A DNA stretch of 44,325 bases. It comes from an uncultured Burkholderiales bacterium. Lineage in GTDB: Bacteria > Pseudomonadota > Gammaproteobacteria > Burkholderiales > Burkholderiaceae_C. Positions 25,192 through 33,960 of the stretch are shown in pieces; the first letter of the stretch is position 1; each line of letters begins with the position of its first letter. Below the pieces are notes generated by a model. That model was given only the letters and a program-made list of their open reading frames with translations. It had not been told where the DNA came from and did not search any database. The stretch is from contig CAIPII010000221.1 in NCBI GenBank assembly GCA_903865035.1, positions 1-44,325 on the forward strand, given 5' to 3'. The translations under genes and the position numbers were made by a program.

Positions 25192-25217
25192 AGACAAAGC
25201 AACAAATCAACCGTGCC

Positions 25218-26402
25218 ATGCTTCTCGACTTCTTCTACACACTCAGAAGCGCCAAGTTGCCCGTTTCGGTCAAAGAATATTTGACGCTTTTAGAGGCCTT
25301 GCAAGCACAGATCGTGGGCCCCACACAAGCCGCTTGCTCCATGGATGACTTTTATCACTTGAGTCGAATGATCTTGGTCAAGGATGAGAAGCTGTTTGAT
25401 AAATTTGATCGAGCCTTTGGCACATACTTCAATGGCATTGAAGAATTGAGCGAAGTCATCAAAGAAATCCCCTCCGATTGGCTTGAAAAAACCCTTGGAC
25501 TCACGCTCACCCCTGAACAAAAAAATGCGATCAAGGCGCTCAATTGGGATGAGCTTTTGAAGACGCTTGAAGAACGACTTCAAGAACAAAAGGACAAGCA
25601 CAGCGGAGGCAGCAAGTGGATCGGCACTCAAGGCACCTCTCCCTTTGGACACTCTGGCTACAACCCGCAAGGGATCCGAATTGGTGGCGAATCCAAGCAA
25701 AGGAGTGCCGTCAAAGTTTGGGAGCAACGCAGTTACCAAGATTACGATGAAAACCAAGAGCTTGGTACACGCAACATCAAAGTGGCGCTCAAGCGGCTCA
25801 GAAAGTTTGCCAGAGAAGGCTCTGCCGATGAGTTGGACTTGGAGGGCACCATTCAAAGCACCGCCAACAATGCTGGATTTTTGGACATCAAAATGGTGCC
25901 AGAGCGACACAACAACGTGAAGGTGCTGTTGTTGATGGATGTGGGTGGCTCCATGGATGACCATGTGATGCAGGTGAGCGAATTGTTCTCAGCTGCAAAA
26001 ACCGAGTTCAAGCACTTGGAGTACTACTACTTTCACAACTGCATTTATGACTTCGTTTGGAAAAACAACCAACGCCGCTACGCAGAAAAACTCTCCACTT
26101 GGGACTTGATTCGAAAATACAACAAAGACTACAAGGTGATTTTCGTTGGTGACGCCACGATGAGCCCCTATGAGATCACGCGAGCTGGGGGCAGCGTGGA
26201 GTACAACAACGAGGAAGCGGGTGCTGTGTGGCTTGAGAGAATCATGCACGCCTACCCGCACCACGCCTGGATCAATCCAGAGCCCATGGGGGTTTGGCCC
26301 TACCGCCAAAGCGTCTCGCTGATGCAAAACTTGGTGAGCCAACGCATGTATCCACTCACCCTTGAGGGTTTGGAGCAGGCCATGCGCATGCTCAGCAAGT
26401 GA
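25218..26402 (+). CDS. CoxE-like VWA domain protein
   Basis: A 394-residue protein with an N-terminal helical region (about 1-130), a glycine-rich linker (SGGSKWIGTQGTSPFGHSGY) and a C-terminal von Willebrand A domain. The MIDAS motif reads DVGGS at 241-245 where the usual form is DxSxS, so the first serine is glycine. Later MIDAS-type regions FVGDATM and YRQSVSLMQNL are present. It follows the MoxR ATPase closely on the same strand, the standard pairing. CoxE-like proteins of this branch often carry DVGGSM, so the change may be normal for the subfamily. No signal peptide is seen; a cytoplasmic role is likely. Confidence 0.87.
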   Translation: MLLDFFYTLRSAKLPVSVKEYLTLLEALQAQIVGPTQAACSMDDFYHLSRMILVKDEKLFDKFDRAFGTYFNGIEELSEVIKEIPSDWLEKTLGLTLTPEQKNAIKALNWDELLKTLEERLQEQKDKHSGGSKWIGTQGTSPFGHSGYNPQGIRIGGESKQRSAVKVWEQRSYQDYDENQELGTRNIKVALKRLRKFAREGSADELDLEGTIQSTANNAGFLDIKMVPERHNNVKVLLLMDVGGSMDDHVMQVSELFSAAKTEFKHLEYYYFHNCIYDFVWKNNQRRYAEKLSTWDLIRKYNKDYKVIFVGDATMSPYEITRAGGSVEYNNEEAGAVWLERIMHAYPHHAWINPEPMGVWPYRQSVSLMQNLVSQRMYPLTLEGLEQAMRMLSK

Positions 26403-26456
26403 GCAGGCGGCTTCACACCCAATGGATTAGAATCACGAGTTGTTTCGTGGCTCACA

Positions 26457-26531
26457 CTCTTCGTAGTTCAATGGATAGAACGCGGCCCTCCTAAGGCTGA
26501 AATGCAGGTTCGATTCCTGCCGGGGAGACCA
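26457..26531 (+). tRNA. tRNA-Arg (anticodon CCT)
   Basis: A full cloverleaf can be drawn. Acceptor CTCTTCG pairs with CGGGGAG (two G-T pairs). D-stem GTTC/GAAC, anticodon stem CGGCC/GGCTG with loop CTCCTAA giving anticodon CCT, and T-stem GCAGG/CCTGC with loop TTCGATT. The discriminator is A and the CCA end is encoded at 26529-26531. It reads AGG arginine codons. Such genes are frequent integration sites, but no integrase is nearby. Confidence 0.95.
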
Positions 26532-26532
26532 C

Positions 26533-26575
26533 CTCTTGCCACTTTGCAAGAGCACAACTGGCCTTGACCAGTTTT
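26533..26575 (+). terminator. Hairpins downstream of tRNA-Arg
   Basis: CTCTTGC (26533-26539) pairs with GCAAGAG (26546-26552) directly after the CCA end. A second stem, AACTGG/CCAGTT (26556-26561 / 26568-26573), is followed by a short T-run. Together they fit a terminator and 3' processing region for the tRNA. The T-run is short, so the call is moderate. Confidence 0.45.
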
Positions 26576-26602
26576 GAGCCCTTGCACTCTCTCAAACCTC
26601 AC

Positions 26603-27757
26603 TCAAGCCACGGGCTTGATTTCTTTGGCCGTGATTTGGTACTTGAAGAGGTCCGGATCATAAGAGTCAAATCGCCCTGAATCGTTCTCAGCAATCGGGT
26701 ACATCAAAAAGGGCAATGGCTCCTTCTCATTTGAGCCTGGCAAAGACACGTCATGAGACGTGTTCCAACCCATCCAGTTGCCCTCCCATGAACCAAACAA
26801 GGCACTGTAAACAGGTTTGACCACAGGGTCATTGACCTGTTTGATCCAAGTGGGTGTTTCTTGTCGCATCACTTTGGCCACATCGGCTGGATCCATCGCA
26901 ACCCAGCCCATGCCACTCAAATAGACCTCAGCCCTGCAGTGCTGAGAACCTTTTAAATTGCTTGGATTTCCAGAGAGCTCTTTGTACCCAAATGCAGAAG
27001 GCACGAGCCTCAAGCCGTAGACGTCACGAGCCGGCACGCCTGAAGCACGGCACAAGCCCACAAACACCGCATTGATGTCTGCACATTTACCGCCCAAATT
27101 CCCGCTCTCCAGCATGCTCTTGATGTCGCCCTCGCCACAACCTCTGACCTTGACCTCTCGGTAGGTGTTGGCCACCACCCAGTCATAGATCAACTTGGCT
27201 TTTTGTGCATCGGTCTTGGCGCCTTGTGTCACTTTGAGCGCCGTGGCTTTCACTATGCCGTCTGTAGGGAGCCAACGCGTTGAGCGCTTGTAGTAGTTCA
27301 AATTGTCTGCAGTTTCTCGCGTCCAAGTTGCATTTTGCTGGGTGATGTCACCAAATCGAGTTTGACGATTTTTGGTCTTCACTCTCGTGACCAATTGAAT
27401 GAAGGGAGATTTGTTGTCTTTGCCAAAGACGCTCGCCAGCATGGCCGCACTCTCAGGACCACTTTTGATCACTTTGGACTCACCGTTGGACACAAAGTCA
27501 CTTGACAAAGTGCTTTGCCAAGGGGTTTCGAGTGAGGGAATGGGTAACCAAACGCGTGTCTCGCCTTGCACGGCGCTGATCTCCACACGAGTTGTGACCT
27601 CAAACTCTCTCCAGTCAGAGACCGTGGGAGCAAATTGTCGCTCCGCGTTGGTGGGGGTTTGAGCCAGGGACCAATTGGACCAAAGGGCAGCAGGTACAGC
27701 GGCAAATGCGCCAAGTCCTGCGCTGCTCTTTAAAAGCGAGCGACGAAGCATGTTCAT
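26603..27757 (-). CDS. Exported transglutaminase-like protein
   Basis: A 384-residue protein. The N-terminus has twin arginines (MLRRSLLKSSAG, residues 3-14) and a hydrophobic stretch ending near SLAQT, resembling a Tat signal. The transglutaminase-like fold shows Cys225 in GNLGGKCADIN, His273 in GSQHCRAEV and Asp289 in WVAMDPADV, the expected Cys-His-Asp triad. Such proteins may be proteases, peptidases or transamidases; the target is unknown. The ATG at 27757 is used, with ATG 27751 as alternative. It lies 160 bases after the thioredoxin gene of the sox set, on the same strand, so it may or may not share that transcript. Confidence 0.82.
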   Translation of the reverse strand: MNMLRRSLLKSSAGLGAFAAVPAALWSNWSLAQTPTNAERQFAPTVSDWREFEVTTRVEISAVQGETRVWLPIPSLETPWQSTLSSDFVSNGESKVIKSGPESAAMLASVFGKDNKSPFIQLVTRVKTKNRQTRFGDITQQNATWTRETADNLNYYKRSTRWLPTDGIVKATALKVTQGAKTDAQKAKLIYDWVVANTYREVKVRGCGEGDIKSMLESGNLGGKCADINAVFVGLCRASGVPARDVYGLRLVPSAFGYKELSGNPSNLKGSQHCRAEVYLSGMGWVAMDPADVAKVMRQETPTWIKQVNDPVVKPVYSALFGSWEGNWMGWNTSHDVSLPGSNEKEPLPFLMYPIAENDSGRFDSYDPDLFKYQITAKEIKPVA

Positions 27758-27917
27758 GGTGGTAAGGACCTTAATGTGTTTCAAAGAGTTTTGTCGGCAC
27801 ACACGAGGCTGGAAAAAATCCAAGCCAATGCCCCGAAGGCAAAACACGCAAGCACCAACCGGCGCTTGAGCCCCTACATTATCTCTTATTCCACACAACC
27901 GAAGTCAAACGAGTGGA

Positions 27918-28487
27918 TCACTGAGGCCTTGGCGCCTTGGTGTCGTCCAAGCCTTTGATCCAGGTTTGAACCTTGGGGCTGGTCCAATCCACAGCGCCAG
28001 TGACCACCCACCGAATTCGTCCTTTGGAGTCGACCAGCAAGGTGCTGGGGTAAATGTGAATTCCATGGTCTTTGGCAATTTGGCGTGTGCTGTCTTGAAG
28101 GGTCGTTAACCTCAAAGCGCTCGTTCGAACAAAGCGATCCATGACCATCTTGGAGTCGCCCACGTTGATGGCCAAGACCTCCAAATGCTCCTCTCCCTCC
28201 AATTCAGCCAAGGTCTCAAGTGAGGGCAACTCCTCCTTGCAAGGCTCACACCAAGTTGCCCAAAAGTTGATCAACATGGGATGCCCCACACCAAGACGCG
28301 TGGCTTCAGGCGTCCAAGCCTTGCCCCTTGAGTCTTCACCCTTGATTTGCAGCGTCAGCGGTTTTTTAGACCAAGGTGTCACCTCGAACTGGCACCACGC
28401 CAGATGACTTGAGCAAAGCATGCACAAAAGGAATGCGAATTGCATGCACCCCAGTCGAGAAGGTTTTGAGTCCTGACTTCGCCTCAT
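27918..28487 (-). CDS. TlpA/ResA-type exported thioredoxin in the sox set
   Basis: About 189 residues with a signal peptide (basic MRRSQDSKPSR, then a hydrophobic FAFLLCMLCSSHLAW). The thioredoxin-like domain has the redox motif WCEPC in NFWATWCEPCKEELPSL and the cis-Pro IYPST. Such proteins reduce or shuttle thiols in the periplasm; thioredoxins next to soxYZ (SoxW, SoxS) keep the SoxY carrier cysteine usable. That role here is inferred from position. A TTG at 28526 overlapping the soxZ stop and an ATG at 28445 are alternative starts, and the exact start is uncertain. Confidence 0.82.
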   Translation of the reverse strand: MRRSQDSKPSRLGCMQFAFLLCMLCSSHLAWCQFEVTPWSKKPLTLQIKGEDSRGKAWTPEATRLGVGHPMLINFWATWCEPCKEELPSLETLAELEGEEHLEVLAINVGDSKMVMDRFVRTSALRLTTLQDSTRQIAKDHGIHIYPSTLLVDSKGRIRWVVTGAVDWTSPKVQTWIKGLDDTKAPRPQ

Positions 28488-28522
28488 CCAATTGAGTTGC
28501 ACAGATCCAGAGATCTCAAGAC

Positions 28523-28834
28523 TCAAACGATCACCGCCTCATCGCTTCTGCTGTCTCCCTTGGAGTCCTTCCAAGTGACGGTGATTTTTTCGCCGGCGTG
28601 AGTGCCTTTGATGATGAACTGCAAGTAAGGATTTTTAGAAACCGAAGGACCCCACTCTGCAGAAAACACCTCTTTGCCACCCAAGGACGCGGTGACGTCT
28701 TGGATGTGCCAAGCGGGAATGATTTTCCCGTCAGCATCTTTCCTCTGACCCGATTCCATCTCATGACTCATGAGAATGCGCACGGTGGTTTGACCTGCTG
28801 CGCTTTGCGCTCTGATTCGCATTGGCTCACCCAT
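28523..28834 (-). CDS. soxZ: Sulfur carrier subunit SoxZ
   Basis: A 103-residue protein matching SoxZ: MRIRAQ start, VRILMSHEMESGQRKDADGKIIPAWHI, and the C-terminal TVTWKDSKGDSRSDEA. SoxZ pairs with SoxY to form the periplasmic complex that carries sulfur intermediates; it has no signal peptide of its own and is exported with SoxY by the Tat route. AGGGG lies about 9 bases before the start. It follows soxY by 54 bases. Confidence 0.92.
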   Translation of the reverse strand: MGEPMRIRAQSAAGQTTVRILMSHEMESGQRKDADGKIIPAWHIQDVTASLGGKEVFSAEWGPSVSKNPYLQFIIKGTHAGEKITVTWKDSKGDSRSDEAVIV

Positions 28835-28888
28835 GGTGGAGACCCCTTTGATTGAATGTGTTTAAAACCGAAATTCGTGGCTTAAATC

Positions 28889-29344
28889 TTAGCCCCCGCA
28901 ACCACCCAAGGTCACTTTGATTTCTTTTTTGGCCATCAATGCACGGCCATCGCCTAGCACAGCGACCGCATAAACGTTCGAAGTTTGACCCATTTTGGTC
29001 CTCATCGAAAAATTGGCCAAGATGTCTTCGCTCACATTGAAGACACTGCACAGGGGTGTCGGGTTTTTTTCAACCAAAAAAATCATTCTCTTGACACCGG
29101 GCAACGCACAACTTGCGCTAAGTGGCACCACTGCTCCATTTTCAGCAATGTCTGGCGCATTGAGCACCACATCTTTGCTCTCAGTGGGAGAGGAAGAACC
29201 CAAAACCTTCAAAGCATCGGTCCATGTTTTGGCTTCAAAGGCAGACTTCTCATAGGCCAACGCATCGACTGGACTCATGGCCTCCATGGCCACGACTCCT
29301 GCGCTTGCCAGTCCCCATTGAAGGACATCTCTTCGTTTGTTCAT
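28889..29344 (-). CDS. soxY: Sulfur carrier subunit SoxY
   Basis: A 151-residue protein. The Tat signal MNKRRDVLQWGLASAG is at the N-terminus. The C-terminus ends GGCGG, the swinging arm whose Cys149 binds sulfur species. The core VVLNAPDIAENGAVVPLSAS is typical. ATG 29344 is chosen as it begins the Tat signal; GGAG lies about 11 bases upstream. SoxY/Z normally work with SoxXA, SoxB and SoxCD, none of which is in the window. It is the first gene of soxY-soxZ-thioredoxin, divergent from the FCSD flavoprotein gene. Confidence 0.93.
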   Translation of the reverse strand: MNKRRDVLQWGLASAGVVAMEAMSPVDALAYEKSAFEAKTWTDALKVLGSSSPTESKDVVLNAPDIAENGAVVPLSASCALPGVKRMIFLVEKNPTPLCSVFNVSEDILANFSMRTKMGQTSNVYAVAVLGDGRALMAKKEIKVTLGGCGG

Positions 29345-29580
29345 GTTGTGAGTTCTCCGTTGGATGCACACAGCCTCAACGCATTGGGCGATGAAGTCTT
29401 CAATGTGCTGCAATTCAAGGACAAAAGGCCAAGTCTGGTGACAGGCTTGCTTTGTCTTTTGCTTCAAACCTCAATGATATCGCCAAACACAGCCAGACCC
29501 TTGCGCTACAGTATGATGCCCCTAAACGAAGAATCCATGCGCTCCATTCAAGAGCATTTGAACCCATACGGACCGATCAA
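29345..29580. promoter_or_regulatory. Divergent promoter region between soxY and the FCSD gene
   Basis: A 236-base spacer between divergent sulfur-metabolism genes. It presumably holds both promoters and any shared operator. I see TACAGTATGAT-like AT-rich bases near 29506-29516 but no firm -35/-10 pair or palindrome. Confidence 0.35.
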
Positions 29581-30873
29581 ATGATGCAAAAGAGACAAGT
29601 CCTCGAAACCCTAGGTGCCTTGGGACTCATGGCCTTGGCGCCCCAATCGTTTGCACAAAAGAAGGTTCCCGCCAAAGGCCTTCAAAAAGCCAAAGTGGTG
29701 GTGGTTGGTGCTGGATATGGGGGCTTGAGTGCTGCGAAATATTTGCGGCGTTTGTCTGGCGACTTGCTTGACGTCACTTTGGTGGAAATGCAATCCAAGT
29801 TCGTCTCCTCACCCCTCTCCAACCTCGTCTTGTCTGGGCATGCAAAGCTTGAAGACATCACCCTCAGTTATGCGGGCGTGGCAAAAACCTCTGGCATCAC
29901 CTTCAAACAAGACCGAGCCATTCGCGTTGACACCACTCGCAAATGGGTTCATCTGCAAAACGGCTCTCCTTTGCCCTACGACAAACTGGTTTTGAGTCCT
30001 GGTGTTTCCTTTGACCATGAGGCCATTGAAGGGTTGGGTGAGGCCCATGCGTTGGGACAATGCCTGCAAGCTTGGAGCAACAATGGCGAGCTCTCACTTT
30101 TGCGACAGCAACTCCTCGAGCTCCAAAATGGAGCCGTCTTTGCGCTCACCATTCCTGAGTCCCCCTACAAGTGTCCTCCCGCTCCCTATGAGCGCGCATG
30201 CCAGGTGGCCTCTTTCTTTAAAAAACACAAACCCAAAAGCAAAGTGCTGGTGCTTGACGCCAACGACAACGTGGTCTCCAACGCCCAACAATTCAAGCGC
30301 TTTTGGAGCGAGCACTATCCCGATCACATTCAATACCTTCCCAATCACAAATTGATTGGCGTACAAAATTCAGGTCAAGTCTTGAGTTTTGAAGTTCAAG
30401 ACGACCTCTCGGTGACCCTCTCCAATGTACTCCCACCCATGCGAGCTGGAGAGGTGGCCAAGGCCTCTGGTTTGGTCAACGTCAACGACAAATGGTGTGG
30501 GGTGCATTTCTTGGATTTTCAAAGCGAAGAGGCCCAAGATGTTCACATTTTGGGGGACGCCATTCAAGCCGCTTCCCTCATGCCCAAATCAGCCCACATG
30601 GCTCATGCACAAGCGATGGTGGTCGCCAGCGCCATAGTCAATGAGTTGAGCGACAAGCCCGTGAGTGAACAGGCAAGGCTGGACAACATTTGCTTTAGCT
30701 TTTTGGACGATCGACAAGCCATTCACATCGCCTCCAAGCACCACTATGACGCCTCAGAGCAAACGTTTTTGCTCGACGAGAATTCCTCTAACGTCTCGCA
30801 ATCGCCCAGCGCTGCCGAGGGGAAGTTGGCATGGACATGGGCACATGAATTGTGGCGTGACATGCTCAGTTGA
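29581..30873 (+). CDS. Flavocytochrome c sulfide dehydrogenase flavoprotein subunit (FccB/SoxF-like)
   Basis: A 430-residue exported flavoprotein. A signal peptide (TLGALGLMALAPQSFAQ) is followed by the FAD motif VVVVGAGYGGLSAAKYL (39-55). The family block YKCPPAPYERACQVA holds Cys198, and NICFSFLDD holds Cys371; their spacing fits the redox-active cysteine pair known in the FCSD of Allochromatium. HILGDA and MPKSAHMAHAQA match the C-terminal FAD contact region. It oxidises sulfide or a persulfide and needs a cytochrome c partner, which is not seen next to it. The start is one of two adjacent ATGs (29581/29584). An upstream ATG at 29452 would put a non-signal sequence ahead of the signal peptide. 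Confidence 0.88.
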   Translation: MMQKRQVLETLGALGLMALAPQSFAQKKVPAKGLQKAKVVVVGAGYGGLSAAKYLRRLSGDLLDVTLVEMQSKFVSSPLSNLVLSGHAKLEDITLSYAGVAKTSGITFKQDRAIRVDTTRKWVHLQNGSPLPYDKLVLSPGVSFDHEAIEGLGEAHALGQCLQAWSNNGELSLLRQQLLELQNGAVFALTIPESPYKCPPAPYERACQVASFFKKHKPKSKVLVLDANDNVVSNAQQFKRFWSEHYPDHIQYLPNHKLIGVQNSGQVLSFEVQDDLSVTLSNVLPPMRAGEVAKASGLVNVNDKWCGVHFLDFQSEEAQDVHILGDAIQAASLMPKSAHMAHAQAMVVASAIVNELSDKPVSEQARLDNICFSFLDDRQAIHIASKHHYDASEQTFLLDENSSNVSQSPSAAEGKLAWTWAHELWRDMLS

Positions 30874-30897
30874 TGAACAAGACAAGCACTCAAAACA

Positions 30898-31632
30898 TCA
30901 AGTCTTGGGTCTGAGCTCCACCACCGCTTGGTGAAGGTCCTGGGCCAAGGCCCTTCTGTCTCGCTCACCTCTAGCCTGAACGTCGGACCATTTGACCCTC
31001 ACCCTGAAGGGTTTGAGTCCCAAAATGACCCAAACAGAGCCCACCAAGGTGTCTTCCCCAATGTAGCTCGGCTCAGTGATCATCTGTCCAGTCTGAATGG
31101 ATTCATAAGATATTGAGGCCGCTTGCAAGGGCGCATTCGTTGCCACACTGGCTTGAATCAAATTCGCATGAAAAGGCAAAACCTCCTGGCCTTGGGTGGT
31201 GGTGCCTTCAGGAAATATGGCCACAATGTCCCCCGCATTCAATGCGTCCACCATTTGATGAACCACTCTCAGCGCATCCTTCTTGGACGATCTCGCCACA
31301 AACAAGGTGCGACATGCACTTGCATAACGCCCAACCACAGGCCAATCTTTGACCTCTGACTTGGAGACAAAACGCACAGGGCGAATGGACAAAAAAACCA
31401 AAATGTCCAACCACGAAATGTGATTGGACACCACGAGCAAGGGCCCCACATGGCTCATGTCACCTTCGACCTCAACTCGCGCCCCAAGCACTCGACAAGC
31501 CCTTTGAGCCCAATTCATGACACGCTCTTGCGCTTGCAAGGGCGTCAAGTGACTCCAGTGCCAAGTCACCTCGATCAAGCCGTCGATGAGCAGATAAAGC
31601 AAGCTCAATACTTTGATGAGTCGGGTGATCAT
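30898..31632 (-). CDS. plsC: 1-acyl-sn-glycerol-3-phosphate acyltransferase family protein
   Basis: A 244-residue membrane-associated acyltransferase. The NHxxxxD motif is NHISWLD, the second block is FVSKSEVKDWPVVG and the third is FPEGTTTQG. It probably adds an acyl chain to lysophosphatidate in phospholipid synthesis, although the family also includes ornithine-lipid acyltransferases. ATG 31632 gives a normal N-terminal helix; the frame reaches 31689 inside pyrX. It is the last gene of the pyr block, a common arrangement in Burkholderiales. Confidence 0.87.
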   Translation of the reverse strand: MITRLIKVLSLLYLLIDGLIEVTWHWSHLTPLQAQERVMNWAQRACRVLGARVEVEGDMSHVGPLLVVSNHISWLDILVFLSIRPVRFVSKSEVKDWPVVGRYASACRTLFVARSSKKDALRVVHQMVDALNAGDIVAIFPEGTTTQGQEVLPFHANLIQASVATNAPLQAASISYESIQTGQMITEPSYIGEDTLVGSVWVILGLKPFRVRVKWSDVQARGERDRRALAQDLHQAVVELRPKT

Positions 31633-31666
31633 GATGGAATCAAACCTTTGATGTGGTGTTGGGGGT

Positions 31667-32980
31667 TCAAAGCTCACGCTCAAAAACACAACGCCCCTGA
31701 ACCCAAGTGGACTTGACCTGACCTTGCAACTGCATGCCCGTCAAATCGACATCAAACGGTGTGTGCTTGCCTTGGCTCTTCAATTCTTGGGGCACCACTT
31801 GCCAGTGCACTTGAGGATCGAAGAGGCAAAAATCTGCAGCACCACCAACCAAGAGCTTTCCGGGCTCCAGATTGCTGTGAACCGGAGATTGTTGAGCCAA
31901 AATGGCGCCTGGCCTGGAAGTCACCACCGAGAGTGCATCCAAAACAGAAAGCCCCATTTCTTGCTGCCACTTCATCGCCAAGCTCAGCAACAACTCCACA
32001 CCTGTGGCTCCGGCCTGCGCCTCTGCAAAAGGCAGTGCTTTCAAGTCGCCTGAGACAGGATGGTGATCTGAGACCAAGGCATCAATCACACCGTCGGCCA
32101 AGGCTTGCCTGAGCGCATCTCGGTCTCTTGCACCCCTCAAGGGTGGAGCGAGTCTGGCTCTTGAGTCGAAATAACCAATGTCCACCTCCGTCAGGTGCAA
32201 AGAGTTGATGCTCACATCGCACGTGAGGGCCAAGCCTTGAGCCTTGGCCTCACGAACCATCTCAACACCCAAAGCGCTCGATAGGCGAGACAAATGCACG
32301 CGAGCATCTGTGCTCTTCATGAGCGCAAAAATCGCATTGAGGGCAATGGTCTCAGAGGCCGTCGGCACTGAGCTCAAACCCATTCGAAGGGCCAAGGCGC
32401 CACTTGCAGCAACGCCATTGCCCAAATAAGCATCCTTGGGGTGCAACCACACGCTGTAACCAAAGGTGCTTGCATATGACAAGGCACGCGTGAGCACGTG
32501 GGTGTCTTTGATGGGCACCTCTGCTTGCCCAAAGCCCACACAACCCGCTTGCGTGAGTGCGCCCATTTCGGTGAGTTTGACCCCTTGCAGTGCGCTTGTC
32601 AAAGCGCCCAAAGGATAAAGCCTTGCAAGGTGCAGTTGAGCGGCCCTGAATTGCAGCATCTCAACCAGACCCGGCTCATCCAACACTGGATCGGTGTCAG
32701 GAGGACACACCAAGGAGGTGATGCCACCAGCCACCGCCGCGTAAAGCTCTGAGGCGAGCATGCCCTCGTGCTCGTGACCGGGCTCCATCACACGGGCCGA
32801 CAAATCCACCAAGCCAGGGATCAGCCACAAACCTTTGGCATCCACCACATGATCGGCCTTGAAAGGCTCGCTGGTTTGCCCAAAGGCTTTGATGTGCCCT
32901 TGCTCAATGTGCACATCTCCCACCCGATCGGTTTTGGAGTGAGGGTCCAAAATGCGTGCGTTGATGATGCTCGTCTTCAT
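31667..32980 (-). CDS. pyrX: Dihydroorotase-like protein lacking the metal site (PyrX type)
   Basis: A 437-residue amidohydrolase-fold protein downstream of pyrB. Active dihydroorotases have an HxH zinc motif after PGLVDL/PGFIDM; here it reads [19 protein letters not shown], so the HxH is lost. The later DHAPH-type motif is also altered (SDHHPVSG). In Pseudomonas and relatives an inactive dihydroorotase homologue is a structural partner of aspartate carbamoyltransferase, and this protein fits that role. An active dihydroorotase should be elsewhere in the genome. The start overlaps the pyrB stop by ATGA. Many automatic annotations would call it PyrC. Confidence 0.85.
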   Translation of the reverse strand: MKTSIINARILDPHSKTDRVGDVHIEQGHIKAFGQTSEPFKADHVVDAKGLWLIPGLVDLSARVMEPGHEHEGMLASELYAAVAGGITSLVCPPDTDPVLDEPGLVEMLQFRAAQLHLARLYPLGALTSALQGVKLTEMGALTQAGCVGFGQAEVPIKDTHVLTRALSYASTFGYSVWLHPKDAYLGNGVAASGALALRMGLSSVPTASETIALNAIFALMKSTDARVHLSRLSSALGVEMVREAKAQGLALTCDVSINSLHLTEVDIGYFDSRARLAPPLRGARDRDALRQALADGVIDALVSDHHPVSGDLKALPFAEAQAGATGVELLLSLAMKWQQEMGLSVLDALSVVTSRPGAILAQQSPVHSNLEPGKLLVGGAADFCLFDPQVHWQVVPQELKSQGKHTPFDVDLTGMQLQGQVKSTWVQGRCVFEREL

Positions 32981-33960
32981 GCTCGGCTCCCCATTTTGTC
33001 ACCTTCGTTACCCGCCACGATGGACATGACAGCCATGCGCACCGCTATGCCAAAGGTCACCTGCGGCAAGATCACACTTTGTGCACCATCGACCACAGAA
33101 GAATCAATCTCTACCCCGCGGTTGATGGGACCGGGGTGCATCACGATCGCACCTGGGGCAGCAAACTCCAAACGCTGCGGAGTCAATCCAAAACCTTTGA
33201 AATACTCATGACTGGAGGGCAACAAAGCGCCACTCATGCGCTCGTTTTGAAGCCTCAAAGCAATCACCACATCGCAGTCTTTGATGCCTTCTTCCAAATT
33301 GTGAAACACCCTCACCCCCATGGGCTCGAGCTCTTTGGGGACCAAGGTTTTGGGGCCCACCACACGCACCTCTGGACAACCCAAGGTGGTGAGTGCGTGG
33401 ATATCGGACCTCGCAACCCTAGAGTGCAACACATCTCCCACAATGGCAACCCTCAGTTTGGTGAAGTCGCCCTTGTAGTGTCGAATGGTGAACATGTCTA
33501 ATAAGCCTTGGGTCGGATGGGCATGACGACCGTCACCCGCATTGACCACGTGCACATGAGGAGCAACGTGTTGAGCAATCAAGTAAGGGGCACCTGACTC
33601 GCTGTGACGAACCACGAAAACATCGGCCGCCATGGCGCTCAAATTTGCAATGGTGTCCAGCAAAGACTCGCCCTTGGCAGTGGAGGACCTGGCAATGTCC
33701 AAATTGATCACGTCTGCACTCAAGCGAGTCGCTGCGATCTCAAAAGTGGTTCGAGTGCGGGTGCTGTTTTCAAAAAACAAATTGAAGACGCTTTTGCCTC
33801 GGAGCAAAGGCACTTTTTTGACTTCGCGATCGTTCACACTCACAAAATTCTTGGCCGTGTCGAGCACGTGCGTCAAAATGTCTTTGGGCAAGCCCTCGGT
33901 GGTGAGCAAATGAATCAGCTCTCCATGGCGATTGAGTTGTGGATTCTTTTTATATCGCAT
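32977..33960 (-). CDS. pyrB: Aspartate carbamoyltransferase catalytic subunit
   Basis: A 327-residue enzyme that makes carbamoyl-aspartate from carbamoyl phosphate and aspartate. The carbamoyl phosphate site STRTR is in [15 protein letters not shown]; the HPTQ motif is in [13 protein letters not shown]; the MHPGPINRG block closes the site. ATG 33960 has GGAG seven bases upstream and overlaps the end of pyrR by 11 bases; the longer open frame has no family look. It lies in pyrR-pyrB-pyrX, and no regulatory pyrI is present, matching the type that pairs with an inactive dihydroorotase. Confidence 0.95.
   Translation of the reverse strand: MRYKKNPQLNRHGELIHLLTTEGLPKDILTHVLDTAKNFVSVNDREVKKVPLLRGKSVFNLFFENSTRTRTTFEIAATRLSADVINLDIARSSTAKGESLLDTIANLSAMAADVFVVRHSESGAPYLIAQHVAPHVHVVNAGDGRHAHPTQGLLDMFTIRHYKGDFTKLRVAIVGDVLHSRVARSDIHALTTLGCPEVRVVGPKTLVPKELEPMGVRVFHNLEEGIKDCDVVIALRLQNERMSGALLPSSHEYFKGFGLTPQRLEFAAPGAIVMHPGPINRGVEIDSSVVDGAQSVILPQVTFGIAVRMAVMSIVAGNEGDKMGSRA

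Noticed and set aside
25290-25964. 224-codon minus-strand frame opposite the VWA gene
   Set aside because: It is antisense to a gene with a recognised domain and partner, and has no family resemblance.
26457-26602. tRNA-Arg as an integration site for a mobile element
   Set aside because: tRNA genes are common targets, but no integrase, direct repeat of the tRNA 3' end or cargo is seen on either side.
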